A stretch of DNA of 14,857 nucleotides from Nitrososphaerales archaeon TH1920. GTDB taxonomy: Archaea > Thermoproteota > Nitrososphaeria > Nitrososphaerales > Nitrososphaeraceae. The notes beneath the pieces were generated by a model. That model was not told the origin of the DNA. It saw nothing but the letters and a program-made list of their open reading frames with translations, and did not search any database. Where the stretch lies: contig JAATVM010000107.1 in assembly GCA_014523495.1 (NCBI GenBank), positions 1 through 14,857 on the forward strand. The letters are read 5' to 3'. Shown here piece after piece: positions 6,356-14,013 of the stretch (the first letter of the stretch is position 1; each line of letters begins with the position of its first letter). The translations under genes and the position numbers were made by a program.

Positions 6356-7123
6356 TTATATGATTTTTCTGCCAAACAAAAGATATGTTGTATGCCCAAT
6401 CATTCGCATTGATGGTCTTGTTTTTCCTTCTCTTGCTTCTATATTGCGAATCATAAGTTCTGAGCTCTCTATGTCTGTAAATCCTACCTCATTCATGTGT
6501 TTAGAAGTTTTTTCCAATTGATTCATAGTTGGACAAATTATTGCAACACACCCACTGCTTTTGAGACAGTTCTGAACAGTCTGTAGAACATTCCAAGGAT
6601 CACCTAAATCAATAATTGCAATATCAATGTCAGAAAGTTCCAAGCCCTCTTTCATTATGTCATGCTTAAACATTGAAACATTCTTTTCCATACCTGATTT
6701 TTTAAGATTCTTCCTAGCAATTTCTATAAACTCTTCGTTAACATCATATGTATAGACGTGGCCCGAAGGTTCAACGAGACTGGCGAAAAATGTAGTTAGT
6801 GATGCACTTCCGGTACCTATTTCAAGAACATTAGATCCACTTCTCAGTCCAGTTCGTATAGCAATATACCCGAGATCCTTGGGATAAACTATCTGCGTCT
6901 TTCTGTCTGACTTCATGACAAAGTCATATATCGTTGGTTCAATTAGGTACACCTTTTTTTGCTTTGATGTAATAATCGAAGAGCCATATTCGAGTCCTAA
7001 TATCTCGTCAAAATCTATTACTCCTATATGAGTGTGAAGTTTCTTAGTTTTTTCTATCTTAGTGAGCCAATTTTTGGTTGGTTGATAAAAAAATAAAACG
7101 TAAGAGCCATCGACTATTTTCAT
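6356..7123 (-). CDS. trmI: tRNA (adenine-N1)-methyltransferase TrmI
   Basis: S-adenosylmethionine-dependent enzyme that makes m1A in the tRNA T loop (position 58, and 57 in some archaea). The protein has 255 residues, the normal TrmI length. The N-terminal small domain (about 1-60) is followed by PTIYDFVMKSDRKTQIVYPK (63-82), the TrmI signature before the catalytic core. The SAM site is VLEIGTGSASLT (99-110), followed by the acidic end of strand 2 in YTYDVNEEF (124-132). The DLGDPW motif (172-177) lies at the target-base pocket. The family works as a tetramer. ATG start at 7123. It diverges from dph6 over 115 bases. Both tRNAs in this window carry A58, its target. Confidence 0.92.
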   Translation of the reverse strand: MKIVDGSYVLFFYQPTKNWLTKIEKTKKLHTHIGVIDFDEILGLEYGSSIITSKQKKVYLIEPTIYDFVMKSDRKTQIVYPKDLGYIAIRTGLRSGSNVLEIGTGSASLTTFFASLVEPSGHVYTYDVNEEFIEIARKNLKKSGMEKNVSMFKHDIMKEGLELSDIDIAIIDLGDPWNVLQTVQNCLKSSGCVAIICPTMNQLEKTSKHMNEVGFTDIESSELMIRNIEAREGKTRPSMRMIGHTTYLLFGRKII

Positions 7124-7192
7124 CTAAACAATGACTTTACATCGAGGTAAAAAAATCTTCCAATTAAAATATTCTTGTTGTGTTGGATTAAT

Positions 7193-7205
7193 GAATATAA
7201 AAGAC
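7193..7205 (+). promoter_or_regulatory. TATA box of the dph6-srp54 transcript
   Basis: The sequence gaatataaaagac is centred near 7198, predicting a start near 7224 and a leader of about 15 nt before the TTG at 7239. No promoter-like gap separates dph6, srp54 and the Pus10-like gene, so this may serve all three. Confidence 0.5.
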
Positions 7206-7238
7206 TAAAACCCTTACACAATATAATATTACAGCAAA

Positions 7239-7925
7239 TTGAAATTAGCTTCACTGTATTCCGGAGGAAAAGACAGTAACTATGCTATTTTTGAGATGAG
7301 TCAACGCGGATATGAAGTCGCGTGTTTGATTTCCATCGAAACTATGAATACGGATAGTTTGCTTTTTCATTTTCCCAATATCCGCTTCACATCAATATTG
7401 GCGGAAGCTATTAACTTGCCCATAAGAAGGTTTCAATCCAACAGCTCGAAATTGGGTGATGAGATACTAGCACTCGAAAACGCACTTGTAAACGTAAGAG
7501 ATGAATTTGAAATACAAGGAGTGGTTCACGGGGGAATATCAAGTAATTTTCAAAAACGGAACTTTGGAACTATCTGTAAGAAATTGGGATTAACAGTTTT
7601 TTCTCCCCTATGGAAGTTGGATCCCAGCAAATATCTTCACAAGATGATAGATCAAAAATTTAAAATCGTTATAGTTGGCGTTTCGGCACTGGGATTGGAG
7701 CGTGAATGGCTTGGTACCTTGTTGGATCATGATAATGTGAAAAAACTAGAATCATTGTCTCTGAGATATGGATTTAACCTAAATTTTGAAGGAGGTGAGG
7801 CGGAAACAATTGTCGTTGACTGTCCGCTTTACAAAAAAAAATTTCGAATCAAAGAAGGATTAGTTAAATGGTTTGGGGATAATGGAATATTTGAAATAAC
7901 AGATTATGAATTAATAGATAAATAA
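7239..7925 (+). CDS. dph6: Diphthine-ammonia ligase Dph6 (ATP-PPase)
   Basis: Adenylates diphthine and amidates it, the last step in making diphthamide on archaeal translation factor EF-2. The 228-residue protein matches the single-domain archaeal Dph6 (MJ0570 family). The PP-loop SGGKDS (8-13) binds ATP, and the family-specific FEGGEAET lies near residue 188. The VVHGGISS segment (about 104-111) is also typical. TTG is the only plausible start: an in-frame TAA stands at 7224-7226 and no ATG lies between it and the PP-loop. The stop abuts the srp54 ATG with no spacer, implying co-translation. EF-2 modification beside SRP54 groups two translation-linked functions. Confidence 0.9.
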   Translation: MKLASLYSGGKDSNYAIFEMSQRGYEVACLISIETMNTDSLLFHFPNIRFTSILAEAINLPIRRFQSNSSKLGDEILALENALVNVRDEFEIQGVVHGGISSNFQKRNFGTICKKLGLTVFSPLWKLDPSKYLHKMIDQKFKIVIVGVSALGLEREWLGTLLDHDNVKKLESLSLRYGFNLNFEGGEAETIVVDCPLYKKKFRIKEGLVKWFGDNGIFEITDYELIDK

Positions 7926-9284
7926 ATGTTAGACAATCTACGCTCTAATCTTGGAGCAGCTTTAAAAAAATTAGTCGGTGCTTCCGATGTAAATGAGGAA
8001 TTAATAGATTCCTTGTGTAAGGATGTACAAAGAGCGCTTCTTCAATCTGATGTTAATGTTAGATTGGTATTAAATATAACTCAAAATTTGAAAAAAAGAT
8101 GTTTGGACGAGTCTCCTCCGAAGGGACTGTCAAGGAAGGATCATATAGTTTCAATTCTATATGATGAACTTTCCAGATTGATGGGGTATAGAGGAGACAA
8201 AGTAACCCAAAATAAGCAACTTGACAGTCAAATTATTTCACTTAAACCAGGAAAACTCAATGTTGTATTGATGTTTGGTATCCAAGGAAGTGGAAAAACA
8301 ACAGTTACTGCAAAGCTGGCAAGATGGTTAACTAAACATGGATACCACGTAGGAGTTATTGGCGCTGATACATGGAGACCAGGTGCACTTACACAACTTA
8401 AAATGAATTGTGTTAAAATTAATGTTGATGTTTTTGGAGACGAATCAATTAAAGACGCTACTTCCATTGTAAGTATGGGAATTGATTATTTTAAGAATAC
8501 AGAAGCTGATGTAGTAATTATTGATACTGCTGGGAGACATAAAGATGAAACCGAACTTTTAGTAGAGATGAAAAATATGTATGATATTTCAAAACCAGAT
8601 TTGATTCTTCTAGTAATCGATGGCACAATAGGTCAACAGGCATATAGTCAGGCCAAGTCTTTTCATGACACAGTTCCAGTAGGAGGGATCATTATAACAA
8701 AACTTGATGGGACCGCAAAAGGTGGTGGAGCATTGGCTGCCTCTGCAATAACAGGTGCAAAAATTTTCTTTATAGGGAACGGAGAAAGAATTGATGATCT
8801 AGAAGAGTTCAGTCCTACAAGATTTGTGGGAAGATTGTTAGGGATGGGAGACATAAAGGCAATTCTGGATTTAGCTAAAGATTTGGAGTTGCAGGCAGAT
8901 GAAAATCAATCTAAAAGAGTACTCAGCGGTAAAATGACAATAGAGGACTTCTATTCACAGATGGAGAATGTCGGGAAAATGGGATTTAGAAATATTATTG
9001 ATAATTTACCAGGTTTATCTGGAGTAGTCAAGGAGGATCAACTAGATGTTATTCAGGGCAAATTGGAAAAATGGCGTTATATTATCCAGTCAATGACAAA
9101 GGAAGAGAAAAAGAATCCTGAAGTAATAAATGATTCTAGAAGAAAAAGAATAGCTAGAGGTTCTGGTGTAGCAGAACACGATGTCAAAGATCTGATAAAG
9201 AATTTCCATAATTCAAAGAGCATGATTAAACAGAGTAAAGGCAGACAAATGCAAGCTATGCTTAGAAGATTGGGAATAGGATAA
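7926..9284 (+). CDS. srp54: Signal recognition particle 54 kDa protein (GTPase)
   Basis: GTPase subunit of the signal recognition particle. It binds SRP RNA and hydrophobic signal sequences on ribosomes and docks with FtsY at the membrane. The 452 residues follow the usual order. The N domain is at about 1-100. The G domain has GIQGSGKT (118-125), DTWRPGA (148-154; often DTYRPAA), DTAGR (200-204) and TKLDG (258-262). The methionine-rich M domain runs from about 300 to the end. The SRP RNA-binding signature SRRKRIARGSG (404-414) is intact, and the C-terminus (KSMIKQ...MQAML) carries the Met-rich helix. It begins directly at the dph6 stop and is followed after 14 bases by the Pus10-like gene. 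No SRP RNA gene was recognised in the window. Confidence 0.97.
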   Translation: MLDNLRSNLGAALKKLVGASDVNEELIDSLCKDVQRALLQSDVNVRLVLNITQNLKKRCLDESPPKGLSRKDHIVSILYDELSRLMGYRGDKVTQNKQLDSQIISLKPGKLNVVLMFGIQGSGKTTVTAKLARWLTKHGYHVGVIGADTWRPGALTQLKMNCVKINVDVFGDESIKDATSIVSMGIDYFKNTEADVVIIDTAGRHKDETELLVEMKNMYDISKPDLILLVIDGTIGQQAYSQAKSFHDTVPVGGIIITKLDGTAKGGGALAASAITGAKIFFIGNGERIDDLEEFSPTRFVGRLLGMGDIKAILDLAKDLELQADENQSKRVLSGKMTIEDFYSQMENVGKMGFRNIIDNLPGLSGVVKEDQLDVIQGKLEKWRYIIQSMTKEEKKNPEVINDSRRKRIARGSGVAEHDVKDLIKNFHNSKSMIKQSKGRQMQAMLRRLGIG

Positions 9285-9298
9285 AAAGATAAAAATAA

Positions 9299-10369
9299 TT
9301 GAAAAGAAATTTTGAATACAACGTATGTAGCTGGTGTTTAAGAAGACAATTTATTAAAAATTTTCCTCTCGAAAAGATAGTTGATGATTGCGAAATATGT
9401 CATGGAATAGAGAAACAAATAGACAAAATATGTAACAAAATTATTCAAGCAACAAAAGATTATGAATATGATACTCTCCTAATTGGATTGATATTAGATC
9501 ACACATTTTATGACAATGAAGATAAGTTTAGATCAAGATTCAAGGTGAGGGGAAAAGAAAATATCAAAACATCTCTTCTACGTGAAATTAGAATGAGATT
9601 CAGTGACATTTCCCACAAGAAAATTGATTTGAATTCTCCTGACATTGCTGTAACTTTACAGATAGGTAAAAAATTTGAGACGCTTGTCTCTGTAAGATCG
9701 AGTACAGTGGTCTTGAGTGGAAGATATAAGAAAACGAAAAGATTTCAAACCATCACTAAAAATTCTAACAAGGATGATTATTTAGAAATTTATCAGCATG
9801 ATATTGAAAACATTTTGAAAAAAAAAATGACAAGACTAACTGATTGTGAATCTATTATTTTTTGGCCTCTAGGCAAGGAAGAGCCGGAAAGTTTAGTGCT
9901 GGGTAATGGAAGACCTTTTTATGTATCAATTAAGAATTCAAAAATAATTAGTTTTAACCATGATTTGTCAATTCGATCCGATGGTATCACTTTTAGGATG
10001 AATAAGAAACTTTCAACTCTGCCTACTTCTCCACCTCTTTACATAAACAAGGTCCGAAGTTTTGTTTCTTGCGAAGGGGATCTTAAATCTTCTGACCTAA
10101 AATTAATCAATGATGCAGGTATCAGAATAATCGAATTTAGCACTAAGAGAAACAAGAATTGGAAATTGATTTATAATATGCAATCCAAATTGAAGAGTCA
10201 AAAAAAATTAGAATTAATAATACTCTGTGATAACGGATTTCCAATAAAGAAGTTTATTGACGGAGATGAGAACGTATCCCCCAATTTAAGTCAAATTTTC
10301 AATAAAAAATGCATTTGTGACATATTTGATATCTTAGATATATTCAGTGAAGATGATTTGTTAAATTAA
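9299..10369 (+). CDS. pus10: Pus10-family tRNA pseudouridine synthase homologue with degenerate active site
   Basis: Archaeal Pus10 forms pseudouridine 54 and 55 in tRNA. This 356-residue protein has the family layout. A Cys4 zinc site (C10, C13, C31, C34) opens it, followed by a THUMP-like RNA-binding region (about 45-145) and a catalytic-domain remnant. The signature usually reads GREDxDVRxLGxGRPF. Here it is GKEEPESLVLGNGRPF (192-207): the presumed nucleophile Asp is Glu195 and the flanking Arg is Lys193, while LGNGRPF is intact. The downstream RRP segment is not recognisable (STKRNKNWKL, 281-290), and the usual GTYIKEFVHGDxGRT block is reduced to NGFPIKKFIDGDENVSP. The TTG start is forced, because an in-frame TAA lies immediately upstream. 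The reading frame is intact, so it is not a pseudogene. It may be inactive and act as an RNA-binding protein, or use a different residue. Confidence 0.8.
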   Translation: MKRNFEYNVCSWCLRRQFIKNFPLEKIVDDCEICHGIEKQIDKICNKIIQATKDYEYDTLLIGLILDHTFYDNEDKFRSRFKVRGKENIKTSLLREIRMRFSDISHKKIDLNSPDIAVTLQIGKKFETLVSVRSSTVVLSGRYKKTKRFQTITKNSNKDDYLEIYQHDIENILKKKMTRLTDCESIIFWPLGKEEPESLVLGNGRPFYVSIKNSKIISFNHDLSIRSDGITFRMNKKLSTLPTSPPLYINKVRSFVSCEGDLKSSDLKLINDAGIRIIEFSTKRNKNWKLIYNMQSKLKSQKKLELIILCDNGFPIKKFIDGDENVSPNLSQIFNKKCICDIFDILDIFSEDDLLN

Positions 10370-10440
10370 ATAATTCTTGTATGATAATTAGAGATAATTT
10401 CAACATTTCTAAATACTGGAAAATGATATTGGTGACGGTT

Positions 10441-10626
10441 CTATTTTGTCTTTTGTTTAAATTCTGTGAATCCACACTTGCCGCACGTATTTCTATCTTT
10501 GTGCTCTGCCATGAAAACACCTTTTCCGCATCTAGGACAATCCCTTTTTTTGCGAGTTAGTTTGTCATTAGAAATATCATAAAATGAATATATTTGTGAT
10601 TGTGATTTTTTCTTTTTATCTGTCAT
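10441..10626 (-). CDS. rps27ae: Ribosomal protein eS27 (formerly S27ae), zinc-binding
   Basis: Small-subunit ribosomal protein of the archaeal/eukaryotic S27a type without the ubiquitin fusion. The zinc ribbon CPRCGKGVFMAEHKDR then CGKCGF supplies four cysteines. The basic N-terminus (TDKKKK) and the YSFYDI segment precede it. I place the start at the ATG at 10626, giving 61 residues. A GAGG Shine-Dalgarno at 10637-10634 precedes it by 8 bases, overlapping the in-frame TTG at 10641 that would add five residues. It lies directly downstream of eS24, with 15 bases between stop and ATG, as in many archaea. Naming in databases varies (S27ae, eS31). Confidence 0.9.
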   Translation of the reverse strand: MTDKKKKSQSQIYSFYDISNDKLTRKKRDCPRCGKGVFMAEHKDRNTCGKCGFTEFKQKTK

Positions 10627-10641
10627 GATCCCATTCCTCAA

Positions 10642-11013
10642 CTATTTCTTTGGTTTGCCTTTCTCTGACGTCTGCTGTTTTTCTTTGAGTTTTTGAGCCT
10701 TTGCTTCATCAAAGATTTTTTTTCTTTCTGCTTTTTCTAAAATTCTCATTGATCTATATTTTGGTAAAATTTCCTTAGCACTTTCTTCACTTTTGTAAAT
10801 ATGAAAAAAGCCACTAACATCGGTACTCCCTTTGTTACATTTAATTTCAATTGGCACAATTGTCTTTGAATCTAGTTTATTTGCCTTAGATATAGTCTCA
10901 ATTGCTTCCTTCTTCTTAATATTTCCAGATACATTTCTAAAAATGACTTGAAGTTCTCTTCGATTCATTAATTGGTTATCATAATTACGTAATACTACCA
11001 GCTCAGTACTCAT
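10642..11013 (-). CDS. rps24e: Ribosomal protein eS24
   Basis: Small-subunit ribosomal protein shared by archaea and eukaryotes. The 123-residue protein begins with the family strand ELVVLRNYDNQLMNRRELQV (4-23). It then has the conserved KKKEAIETISK and FFHIYKSEESAK stretches, and a Lys-rich tail (about 95-123) that likely contacts rRNA. The ATG at 11013 sits about 33 bases after a TATA-like cttatatgag (11050-11041, minus strand), implying a leader of about 7 nt. It heads the eS24-eS27 unit. The tail is longer and more basic than the core needs, as is common for this protein. Confidence 0.94.
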   Translation of the reverse strand: MSTELVVLRNYDNQLMNRRELQVIFRNVSGNIKKKEAIETISKANKLDSKTIVPIEIKCNKGSTDVSGFFHIYKSEESAKEILPKYRSMRILEKAERKKIFDEAKAQKLKEKQQTSEKGKPKK

Positions 11014-11040
11014 AGTAATTTAAATCGAGTTAATTTTTTA

Positions 11041-11050
11041 CTCATATAAG
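11041..11050 (-). promoter_or_regulatory. TATA box of the eS24-eS27 operon
   Basis: On the minus strand cttatatgag is centred about 33 bases before the eS24 ATG. The expected transcript start is near 11020, giving a very short leader. It lies 38 bases past the tRNA-Arg 3' end, so the operon has its own promoter. Confidence 0.5.
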
Positions 11051-11082
11051 GATTTCCAATTTTAATTGATGAGAATTTAACG

Positions 11083-11087
11083 AAAAA
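11083..11087 (-). terminator. T5 terminator of tRNA-Arg
   Basis: On the minus strand the discriminator base at 11088 is followed at once by TTTTT (11087-11083), the usual archaeal tRNA terminator. Confidence 0.6.
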
Positions 11088-11176
11088 CGGGTCCGATGGG
11101 CTTCGATCCCATGAACTCTGGCTTCGGAGGCTTATGCTTGATAATCAGCACCCTTTCCTGACTGGGCCACGGACCC
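11088..11176 (-). tRNA. tRNA-Arg(CCG) with a 14-nt intron at position 29/30
   Basis: Decodes CGG. Acceptor stem GGGUCCG/CGGACCC is perfect with discriminator G73. The D arm GCCC/GGGU has A14, G15, G18G19 and A21. The T stem is AUGGG/CCCAU with loop AUCGAAG. Unspliced, no anticodon stem forms. Removing 14 nt (11145-11132) gives CUGGC-CUCCGAA-GCCAG, five perfect pairs, with U33, anticodon CCG (11127-11125) and A37. The mature molecule is 75 nt including the discriminator. The splice sites sit in a bulge-helix-bulge motif. T-loop position 54 is A instead of the usual U; C56 and A58 are normal. Gene on the strand opposite to argS, 870 bases from it. A tRNA finder that allows only introns at 37/38 could miss or misname it. 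Confidence 0.92.
11132..11145 (-). other. Non-canonical tRNA intron (29/30) with bulge-helix-bulge
   Basis: The intron reads AUUAUCAAGCAUAA. Central helix: GUGC (11151-11148) with GCAU (11137-11134), four pairs including one G-U. The 5' bulge is UGA (11147-11145), cut after UG. The 3' bulge is AAG (11133-11131), cut after AA. The outer helix is AGG (11154-11152) with CCU (11130-11128). A two-pair inner helix closes on a 3-nt loop. Both cuts fall after the second bulge base, as the archaeal splicing endonuclease requires. The intron boundaries derived from the anticodon stem agree exactly with those from the motif. Confidence 0.85.
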
Positions 11177-11196
11177 TATTTCATATTGTAATGACT

Positions 11197-11208
11197 AATT
11201 ATTTAATC
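11197..11208 (-). promoter_or_regulatory. TATA box of tRNA-Arg
   Basis: On the minus strand gattaaataatt is centred about 27 bases before the mature 5' end at 11176, so the primary transcript would have little or no 5' leader. Confidence 0.5.
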
Positions 11209-11329
11209 GTAAATAACATTAGGAGAAATTAACATTGCTAACAATCTTGATTCAAAGCAATAATAAGTGAGTTTAAAAATATTTTAGAAAAGTTAATGAT
11301 ACGCAAAACGTAACACAATAGTTCAGAAA

Positions 11330-12043
11330 ATGCCTGTATCAAGTAAAGACAAAAGCATTAAAGCCTTCGCAATAGATATTGATGGAACATTAACAGAGAA
11401 TGGTAGTGGAATGATCTATTTACCTGCAATTACAAAGATGCGGTTTCTTGAGAAAATGGGCTACAGAGTTTTTTTTGTTACAGGTCGCTCTTCTGTTGAG
11501 GCATATGTTTTGTCAGTGTTTTTGGGTATAACCAGGGTAGCGGTCGGGGAGAATGGTGGAGTTATCTCTAAAGGACCTGCAGATCATACAATTCTCGGAA
11601 ACAAGGAATTGTGTATTAAAGGATATGAAATACTAAAACAATATCTGTCTAATGTAGATAATAAACCAGTATTTCCAAGAATGTCCGAGGTTGTGTTACA
11701 AAGGACTTTTGACATCAACGAAGGAAAAAAAATATTCAGAGAAAAAAAATTAAACCTGGATATAGTAGATAGTAAATATGCTTTTCATATTAATGAACTA
11801 GGCGTCAACAAAGCAAAAGGTTTAGACCATGCATTAAAGTTCCTAAATATCGAACCAAAAGAAGTTGTTGCCATAGGTGATAGTGAAACTGACATTTCAG
11901 TTTTCGGGATCTGTGGATTAAGTATTGCATTAGGACACTCGGATGATAAAGTGAAGATACATGCTGATCATGTTGTAAATGGAAAAGAGGGAGTGGGATT
12001 GTGTGATGCTATTGATTACGTAACTCTAAATTATTTGAGATAG
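11330..12043 (+). CDS. HAD-superfamily phosphatase, phosphoglycolate phosphatase type
   Basis: Predicted Mg-dependent phosphatase of the archaeal phosphoglycolate phosphatase group (Cof/IIB-type cap). The 237-residue length suits that group. Motif I is AIDIDGTLT (14-22), with nucleophile Asp16 and acid/base Asp18. Motif II is the Thr in VTGRS (50-54). The cap domain lies at about 85-155. The motif III Lys is in GVNKAKGL (158-165). Motif IV is AIGDSETDIS (181-190). The family removes phosphate from 2-phosphoglycolate, but related HAD IIB proteins act on sugar phosphates, so the substrate is tentative. It stands 3 bases before argS, and the two are surely co-transcribed. An AT-rich stretch tttaaaaata near 11273-11282 could be the TATA box. 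Confidence 0.82.
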   Translation: MPVSSKDKSIKAFAIDIDGTLTENGSGMIYLPAITKMRFLEKMGYRVFFVTGRSSVEAYVLSVFLGITRVAVGENGGVISKGPADHTILGNKELCIKGYEILKQYLSNVDNKPVFPRMSEVVLQRTFDINEGKKIFREKKLNLDIVDSKYAFHINELGVNKAKGLDHALKFLNIEPKEVVAIGDSETDISVFGICGLSIALGHSDDKVKIHADHVVNGKEGVGLCDAIDYVTLNYLR

Positions 12044-12046
12044 GAA

Positions 12047-13960
12047 ATGAGCTTTAAGAAATTTATTGAACAGGCTAATGAGGTAATAAAATTTTCACTT
12101 GAGAAAATAGGTCTCAAAGATCAATCTTATAGTCTTACTGAACCGGCCAAAGAGGATTTCGGTGATTTGAGTTGTAATGTTGCATTTTTGCTCACAAAAA
12201 AATTGGGAAAATCACCTAATGAAATTGCCTCCCTGCTAGTTAAACATTGTATTCAGTATCTTGATACAAAAGAACAAAAATCTAGACCATATGTTGCATC
12301 CGTTACAGCACATGAGAGCGGATACATCAATTTCAAAGGAAACTTTGACCTAATTGGAAAGGAGATTATAGCTGAAACCTTGTGTAATGATTTTTCCTAC
12401 CTTGAGATAGGAAAACATAGAAAAGTCATAGTAGAACACACTAGCGTCAATCCAAATAAGGCGCTACATGTGGGGCACCTGAGAAATGTGGTAATTGGAG
12501 ACACATTATATAGAATCCTAAAGGATACAAACCACGATGTTACAGTTCTGAATTATGTAGATGATTCTGGGCTACAGGTTGCAGATATTTTAGTAGGTTT
12601 TTTATATCTAAAATTGCCAATAATACCAGCTGACACGAACACAAAGTTTGATAGATATTGTGGTAACGAAATTTATGTAAAGGTAAATGAACTATATGAA
12701 AAGGATCCATCATTGATTGAAAAAAGAAAATCACTGTTAAAAAAATTAGAATCCGGTGATGCCGAAATTAGTTCATTTTCCTCCGAAATCACATTAAAAG
12801 TTCTTAAAGACCAATTGAAAACTTGTTGGAGAATTAAAGCCAGATATGATTTGCTTAATTTTGAATCGCATATCATAAATTCAAATTTATGGAAAAAAAC
12901 ATTTGAAAAATTGCGGGATGAAATAATAAGAAAGAAAGAAACTGAAGGTGAGAATATTGGATGTTGGATTTTTGAATCAATTGATGAAGGAACGAAAATA
13001 ATTGTGAGGAGTGACAATACAGCGACATATGTAGCGAAAGATATTCCTTATGCATTACTAAAAGTCGGAACAATTCCTGACCCATTCAAATATCAAGTTT
13101 TTATGAAACAGTGGGATCACACTAATTTGTGGATTACCACAAATGATCAATCAAAAAACATCTCTCATCCAGCATTCTTTCCTGCAGAATATTCAATAAC
13201 TGTCATAGATAGTAGGCAAACAAGATTACAAAAAATAATTAAGGAAATATTGAATAGATTTAAAACGAGATCAAATGAGTATTTACATTTGACCTACGGT
13301 CCTGTTTTACTTTCAAGTAGAACCGCAAGCATGTTGGGAATAGATACAGAAAATGGCAAGTCTATCCAAATGTCAGGAAGAAAAGGGATTTATGTTGATG
13401 CTGACTATGTACTTGATACTTTATATAGTAAAGCTAAGGAAGAAACAATGAGGCGAAATCCAGAAATTACTGGAGATGATCTTGAAACTACTGCGGAAGA
13501 AATAGCTATATCTGCCATGAGATATAGTTTAATCAAGAATGATCTTGAAAAGGAAATAAAATTTGACATGATTGATTCCATAAGTTTGGATGGAAATTCA
13601 GGACCGTATTTACAATACGCATATGCACGTTGTTGCCGGTTAATCGAAAAATCAAAAATAAAATCATATCGTGGCAATGTAAAGCACCTTTCGCACAGCG
13701 TTGAATATCGTATAATTAAACATCTTTCCAAATTTGCAATTGTTATAGAGGATACAACTAAAAACATGGAACCAAAGCTTATTGCACAGTATGCATATGA
13801 GCTAGCAACCATGTTCAATTTGTTCTATGAAAAAATACCCATATTGAAGGAGAACGATGTCGATATATCTAACGCAAGAATTTCTTTGGTTGAAGCCATA
13901 CGTTTAATACTTAAGATAAATTTGTCTTTGATCGGTATTACACCTCTAGAAAGAATGTAG
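12047..13960 (+). CDS. argS: Arginyl-tRNA synthetase
   Basis: Class I aminoacyl-tRNA synthetase charging tRNA-Arg, cytoplasmic. The 637-residue protein has the normal order. The N-terminal Add-1 domain (about 1-105) contacts the tRNA D loop. The catalytic Rossmann fold has EHTSVNPNKALHVGHLRN (130-147), including HVGH (141-144) as HIGH. MSGRKG (442-447) replaces KMSKS, as is normal for ArgRS, and is followed by the DALR anticodon-binding domain with NSGPYLQYAYAR at its start. All signature segments appear intact, and no frameshift is seen. The ATG is 3 bases after the HAD phosphatase stop. Downstream it converges on purS; a T7 run at 14015-14021 could terminate it. Confidence 0.96.
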   Translation: MSFKKFIEQANEVIKFSLEKIGLKDQSYSLTEPAKEDFGDLSCNVAFLLTKKLGKSPNEIASLLVKHCIQYLDTKEQKSRPYVASVTAHESGYINFKGNFDLIGKEIIAETLCNDFSYLEIGKHRKVIVEHTSVNPNKALHVGHLRNVVIGDTLYRILKDTNHDVTVLNYVDDSGLQVADILVGFLYLKLPIIPADTNTKFDRYCGNEIYVKVNELYEKDPSLIEKRKSLLKKLESGDAEISSFSSEITLKVLKDQLKTCWRIKARYDLLNFESHIINSNLWKKTFEKLRDEIIRKKETEGENIGCWIFESIDEGTKIIVRSDNTATYVAKDIPYALLKVGTIPDPFKYQVFMKQWDHTNLWITTNDQSKNISHPAFFPAEYSITVIDSRQTRLQKIIKEILNRFKTRSNEYLHLTYGPVLLSSRTASMLGIDTENGKSIQMSGRKGIYVDADYVLDTLYSKAKEETMRRNPEITGDDLETTAEEIAISAMRYSLIKNDLEKEIKFDMIDSISLDGNSGPYLQYAYARCCRLIEKSKIKSYRGNVKHLSHSVEYRIIKHLSKFAIVIEDTTKNMEPKLIAQYAYELATMFNLFYEKIPILKENDVDISNARISLVEAIRLILKINLSLIGITPLERM

Positions 13961-14013
13961 TGTTACCTTGAATTGTTATTTTGAACTAGTATTTATGAAA
14001 AATCCGCAAGTCA

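Noticed and set aside
11088..11176. Reading the 89-nt tRNA as a class II tRNA-Leu or tRNA-Ser with a long variable arm
   Set aside because: No placement gives a five-pair anticodon stem with a 7-nt loop. Removing the 14-nt intron gives a perfect tRNA-Arg(CCG).
12540..13818. Several minus-strand ORFs of 64-137 codons inside argS
   Set aside because: They are antisense to an intact ArgRS with all motifs present, and their translations are hydrophobic or compositionally odd without any domain.
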